In this document: positions 60,713-64,000 of the stretch, in pieces | Layout: each line of letters starts with the position of its first letter | How positions within the stretch are numbered: the stretch's first letter is position 1 | Origin: Chimonanthus salicifolius | Lineage: Eukaryota; Streptophyta; Magnoliopsida; Laurales; Calycanthaceae | Direction: 5' to 3' | Assembly (NCBI GenBank): GCA_013350335.1 | Contig: CM023537.1 | Location: 10,162,438 to 10,226,437 of the forward strand | Length of the DNA stretch: 64,000 bases | Position numbers and translations under genes: made by a program | Notes under the pieces: generated by a model | Databases searched by the model: none | What the model saw: only the letters and a program-made list of their open reading frames with translations | What the model was told of the DNA's origin: nothing

Positions 60713-63700
60713 ATGGGATTTGAATTGAGTCAGGGAAGCAAAATGGAGGCAATGGAATTCCAAGATTTTTCATTGAAACTAAAGAGTTCTGAGGAGGTAT
60801 GTTCAAGGCACATACGATCCAAAAGGTAGCCATTCCCACTCCATTCTTTTCTCCTCATTTTTCGTAGTCATGCATGTTCCATTAAGAGGAATGAAAGGAT
60901 TCTGATATGGCTTTTGTAGAAATAAAGAGAACGGATCTTCACAAGCCAAAGTTAAGATTGTGAGGATTAATAAAAAAATTGGTTTTACTTAAGAAGAAAG
61001 TTGCTTTTTCTTTTTTAACTAGTGAAAATGATAGACTTATCTGTTTTTTTTTGTCCTCTTGAGATTGCTGATTTCTAATCTATTGGCAGTTGTAGTGGGG
61101 TGAGACTCGAGAAAGATGACAGGGATAATTCTTCTGAAGCATTTCATCATCTGAAGTTGGTAAGACTCAGTTCCCTCTCATTGTTGCCTCAAGCATGCTA
61201 AAATGATTTCATCATGGGTTTGAGGATTTTAGCTATCGAACATTTTGGGTCTGTTCAAGCAAGGTTGGCTTTATCAGGTGAAATTCAAACCAAGGAGATC
61301 CTGTCTTCTGTTTGGTGAGAAATTATACCTCAGATATGTATTTTTCCATGAAAAACTGCCTTTATAAAGCACTACTCTTGTAAAAATGTTGCCCATTGAA
61401 ATGGAAGTTAAACTTCAAGAATAAATGTGATTTTTTTAACATTTTTCTTTCCTTTACTTCCAATCATTATAACCCCATAAAACATTAGCAATACACTTAA
61501 GAGGCTCTCAGTGTTACATTCTTCATCAATTTTTCATCAGAAGAATGCATTTTCATAACTCTTAATAAACAGAAAACGAGTCCACAGTGTGTTTCCCTTT
61601 CGCATTTGTTATTTCTAATTAGGAAATGCCATTGATTGTTGTGAAGTTTTGTGTGGTCATGACATTCATGGTAGGAAGATCATAATGGTCATGATAGATC
61701 AAAGTTGGGTTTGGTTATGGAGGGTACTCCACAACTTCGTATTTATATAGTTTGAATGATTGTGTCAGAATTGTCATTTTAAAGCATTGTTTGTTAGTAC
61801 TGCTGTGAGAAAGTCATAATATGAGTATGTTTCATAAAGATTTGAACTGGTTGCTAGGATATGGAGAAAGTGAAGGACTTTTTTTATGTAAAAAAGACCA
61901 AATTCCCTGCAACTAGGCTCCAAAGTTCTTTGAAGAAAGAGGTATGCGGCTGAACTTGTAGCAGTTCGAATGATCAAAAGTAGGGAAATTTATTACAACT
62001 TGATGTGGCATGGATTCCATTGCTTTGAAATATTCTCAAATTAAGATGGTCATCAATTCAAGCATTTCTTAAGTAGCATTGAAAACAAAATTGAGTTACA
62101 TTAGGTGGATATGTAATTTTGCTGAACTCCCACCAAGAAAGAAGAAGAAAAGAAAAGATTATTGTTGATCATCACGTCTATTGATCGAACATGGGCCATC
62201 ATGCCACATACAAGCTCTGGTTTCAAGTTTGGCCACTCAGTTTATCACTGCACCAAACATGGAATATTTTCTCTCTTTCACCGTAAGCTTACTTGAACCT
62301 GTAAACATGTGGTTGCAACACTGAGGAACATCAAACTTTTCTATAGTCTCTTTTAATCAACTTGAAAAATTGAACATGGATGATCACTATTTCTTTGATC
62401 CAGACTATTGAATTTCATCTTCCATGTTTTTCCTGTGTCTAATGACTAAAAGTAGTTAATATTATAGTGCTCAATGCAAGATTTCTTTACACCCTAGCTA
62501 AGTCATTTTTTCCTCCATTAATTTTCCTACTTCATTACTATTGTTCTGTTTTATGCAGATTCTACAGCTTGAGCGGCATTTACAGGATCAACTTGTGGAA
62601 CGACATGCTTTGGAAAAGGCATTGAGATATGGCGCTTCCTCCCATGATGCGACAAATCAAACTTTGGTGTCCAAGGTGGCTTCATCCATTTTGCTTTTAT
62701 TACTTCCGACATATTTACATATGTAACTATTTTGTAGATTGGTTATCTTTTTTTTCTTTTTCAATTAACTGATATAATGCCCTTATGCATTCAGCCCACC
62801 AAGGAGCTAATCAAGGAGATTGCTGTGTTAGAGTTGGAAGTGGTGCATCTTGAACAGTATCTCCTATCTTTGTATCGGAAAGCATTCAACCAACAGATTT
62901 CTTCTTCATCTCCATCTGGTGTTGATGGGGACCACGGTTCACCTTTTATCACCAGGGGACAAGATACTAAATTCCAAACTGGTTTACTGATAGTACCTGA
63001 AAGCCCGATTATAAGTTCAATGAATATCTCCAGTTCTGCAGCGAGCATTGAGAGAACAGACCACACTGTTCCCTGCAGCCATTCCTCTCCATCTCAACTT
63101 TCAATTTTCTCTAGTAAACCCGCTACTTCAGTCAAAAGTATAGCTAAAGCTTTATGGGCATGCCATTCACTACCTCTATCTTTACAGGAGGTAATATAAC
63201 ATTGAAATTATTCTTTTGAGCCATTTCTAAAACTAATCAAACTGAAGTGGATGGTTTGCACTCATCTCTGAAGTGCAGACTCATGATTTTTCTGGTTTGG
63301 CATTGTTTACTAATCAGTTATCAATAGTGATGATCCTTTGCAATGCCTTTCTGAGCTTCATATGTGCCAAGTTTCCACCATATACTTGAAAAACAAGCGA
63401 ATTGGATGGTTAAACCAGACCCTTTTCTAACAGGTGAAATGGTATGTTTGTGGAATTCTCAATCCTGTCAATGACCCAGCTGAACATTGAGTCAAGTTGA
63501 GTGTTATGATCTTTATGCTTCGATTCTAAAATGAAACACCTGCAAGTGATTGAGAATGTCATTCATGCCAATTATATAGCAGAACCTACAGCAAACGTGC
63601 ACTGGCTCTAAAATTGATTGGTGCATCTCTGTCACGCAGTCATACAGTAGTACTTGGATGACAGAAAATATGAGCAATGGTCTACAATATTTAATGAAGT

Positions 63701-64000
63701 GCCCTACCTGATGAGTTTAAAGTCTGATTTTTCACTGAATATTTTCTGTTGGGATGTCTACTGGCCTGTCCACAGAATGCAAGGAATGATGCTTCAAATG
63801 TGATAAGTCTGGCTGAACATTTTGGTACACGAGTTGAGGACCTTGTTCCTGAGACACCCAACAGACTATCTGAAAAGATGATTAGATGCATGGGAGCCAT
63901 CTACTGCAAGATTTCAGAACCCCCTTTGATGCATAATGGCCCTTCACATTCACCACCTTCATCGTTGTCATCAATGAGTGCCTTTTCTCCACATGATCAA
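60713..64000 (+). CDS. MIP1 leucine-zipper / DUF547 protein, 5' part (runs off window)
   Basis: Exons 60713-60825, 61090-61159, 62559-62675, 62795-63190 and 63776-64000 (continuing) encode 307 codons in one frame, all GT-AG. The start MGFELSQGSK is the first ATG in the leader exon. Residues about 58-135 form a two-part coiled coil: LILQLERHLQDQLVERHALE, then ELIKEIAVLELEVVHLEQYL. This is the ternary-complex-factor MIP1 leucine zipper seen in front of DUF547. A Ser-rich linker (about 140-232) and EDLVPETPNRLSEKMIRCMG follow, as in this family. The DUF547 domain itself should lie past base 64000. MIP1 zippers mediate protein contact; the cellular role of this copy is not known. Confidence 0.87.
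61160..62558. other. Intron of the DUF547 gene (1.4 kb)
   Basis: Bounded by AAGTTG|GTAAGA and TTATGCAG|ATTCTA. No repeat or gene recognised. Confidence 0.75.
63191..63775. other. Intron of the DUF547 gene (585 bp)
   Basis: Bounded by CAGGAG|GTAATA and TGTCCACAG|AATGCA. Nothing else recognised. Confidence 0.75.

Overview
This is a 64 kb piece of a flowering-plant nuclear genome. Its marks are GT-AG introns of very uneven size, AT-rich spacers, GA/CT microsatellites, TRIM, SINE, LINE and MITE debris, and plant-only gene families. The genes look dicot-like or early-diverging-angiosperm-like, but I cannot name a species. I rebuilt six protein-coding genes exon by exon. Every splice junction keeps frame, and the totals give intact proteins for all four complete genes.

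Layout: (1) 1-5450 (+), the 3' part of a BELLRINGER/PENNYWISE-type BEL1-like homeobox gene: the conserved 61-bp homeobox exon, a 3.6 kb intron and the last exon. (2) 18274-6911 (-), a complete eight-exon inositol polyphosphate 5-phosphatase 11 gene (344 aa) spread over 11.4 kb by introns full of transposons. (3) 24849-22940 (-), a two-exon BTB/POZ protein (526 aa). (4) 33264-44180 (+), a six-exon ARIADNE RBR E3 ubiquitin ligase (536 aa) with LINE remnants in two introns. (5) 49006-55183 (+), a six-exon DUF616 (MUCI70/TOD1-like) putative Golgi glycosyltransferase (462 aa) with an antisense LINE in intron 5. (6) 60713-64000 (+), the 5' part of a MIP1-leucine-zipper/DUF547 gene that runs off the window.

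The genes belong to unrelated pathways: meristem transcription, phosphoinositide turnover, ubiquitination, wall or glycan synthesis and a coiled-coil protein. They look like ordinary neighbours, not a cluster. The rest is a dense mosaic of small, mostly non-autonomous transposons. There are TRIM retrotransposons with tRNA-iMet primer sites, including one nested in another. There are at least six hAT-type MITEs with GGGTCGGGT-rich interiors and 8-bp target duplications, and three MITEs of a second family with 9-bp duplications. There are two Stowaway elements, three SINE-like families and a 1.8 kb TIR element with an internal 158-bp tandem array. A 774-bp solo-LTR-like block carries heat-shock-element-like motifs. 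I found no clear evidence of a wholly new biological system. The most unusual points are the nested TRIM, the MITE families, the HSE-like LTR and an RRM-DUF4283 LINE fragment lying antisense in the ARIADNE gene.
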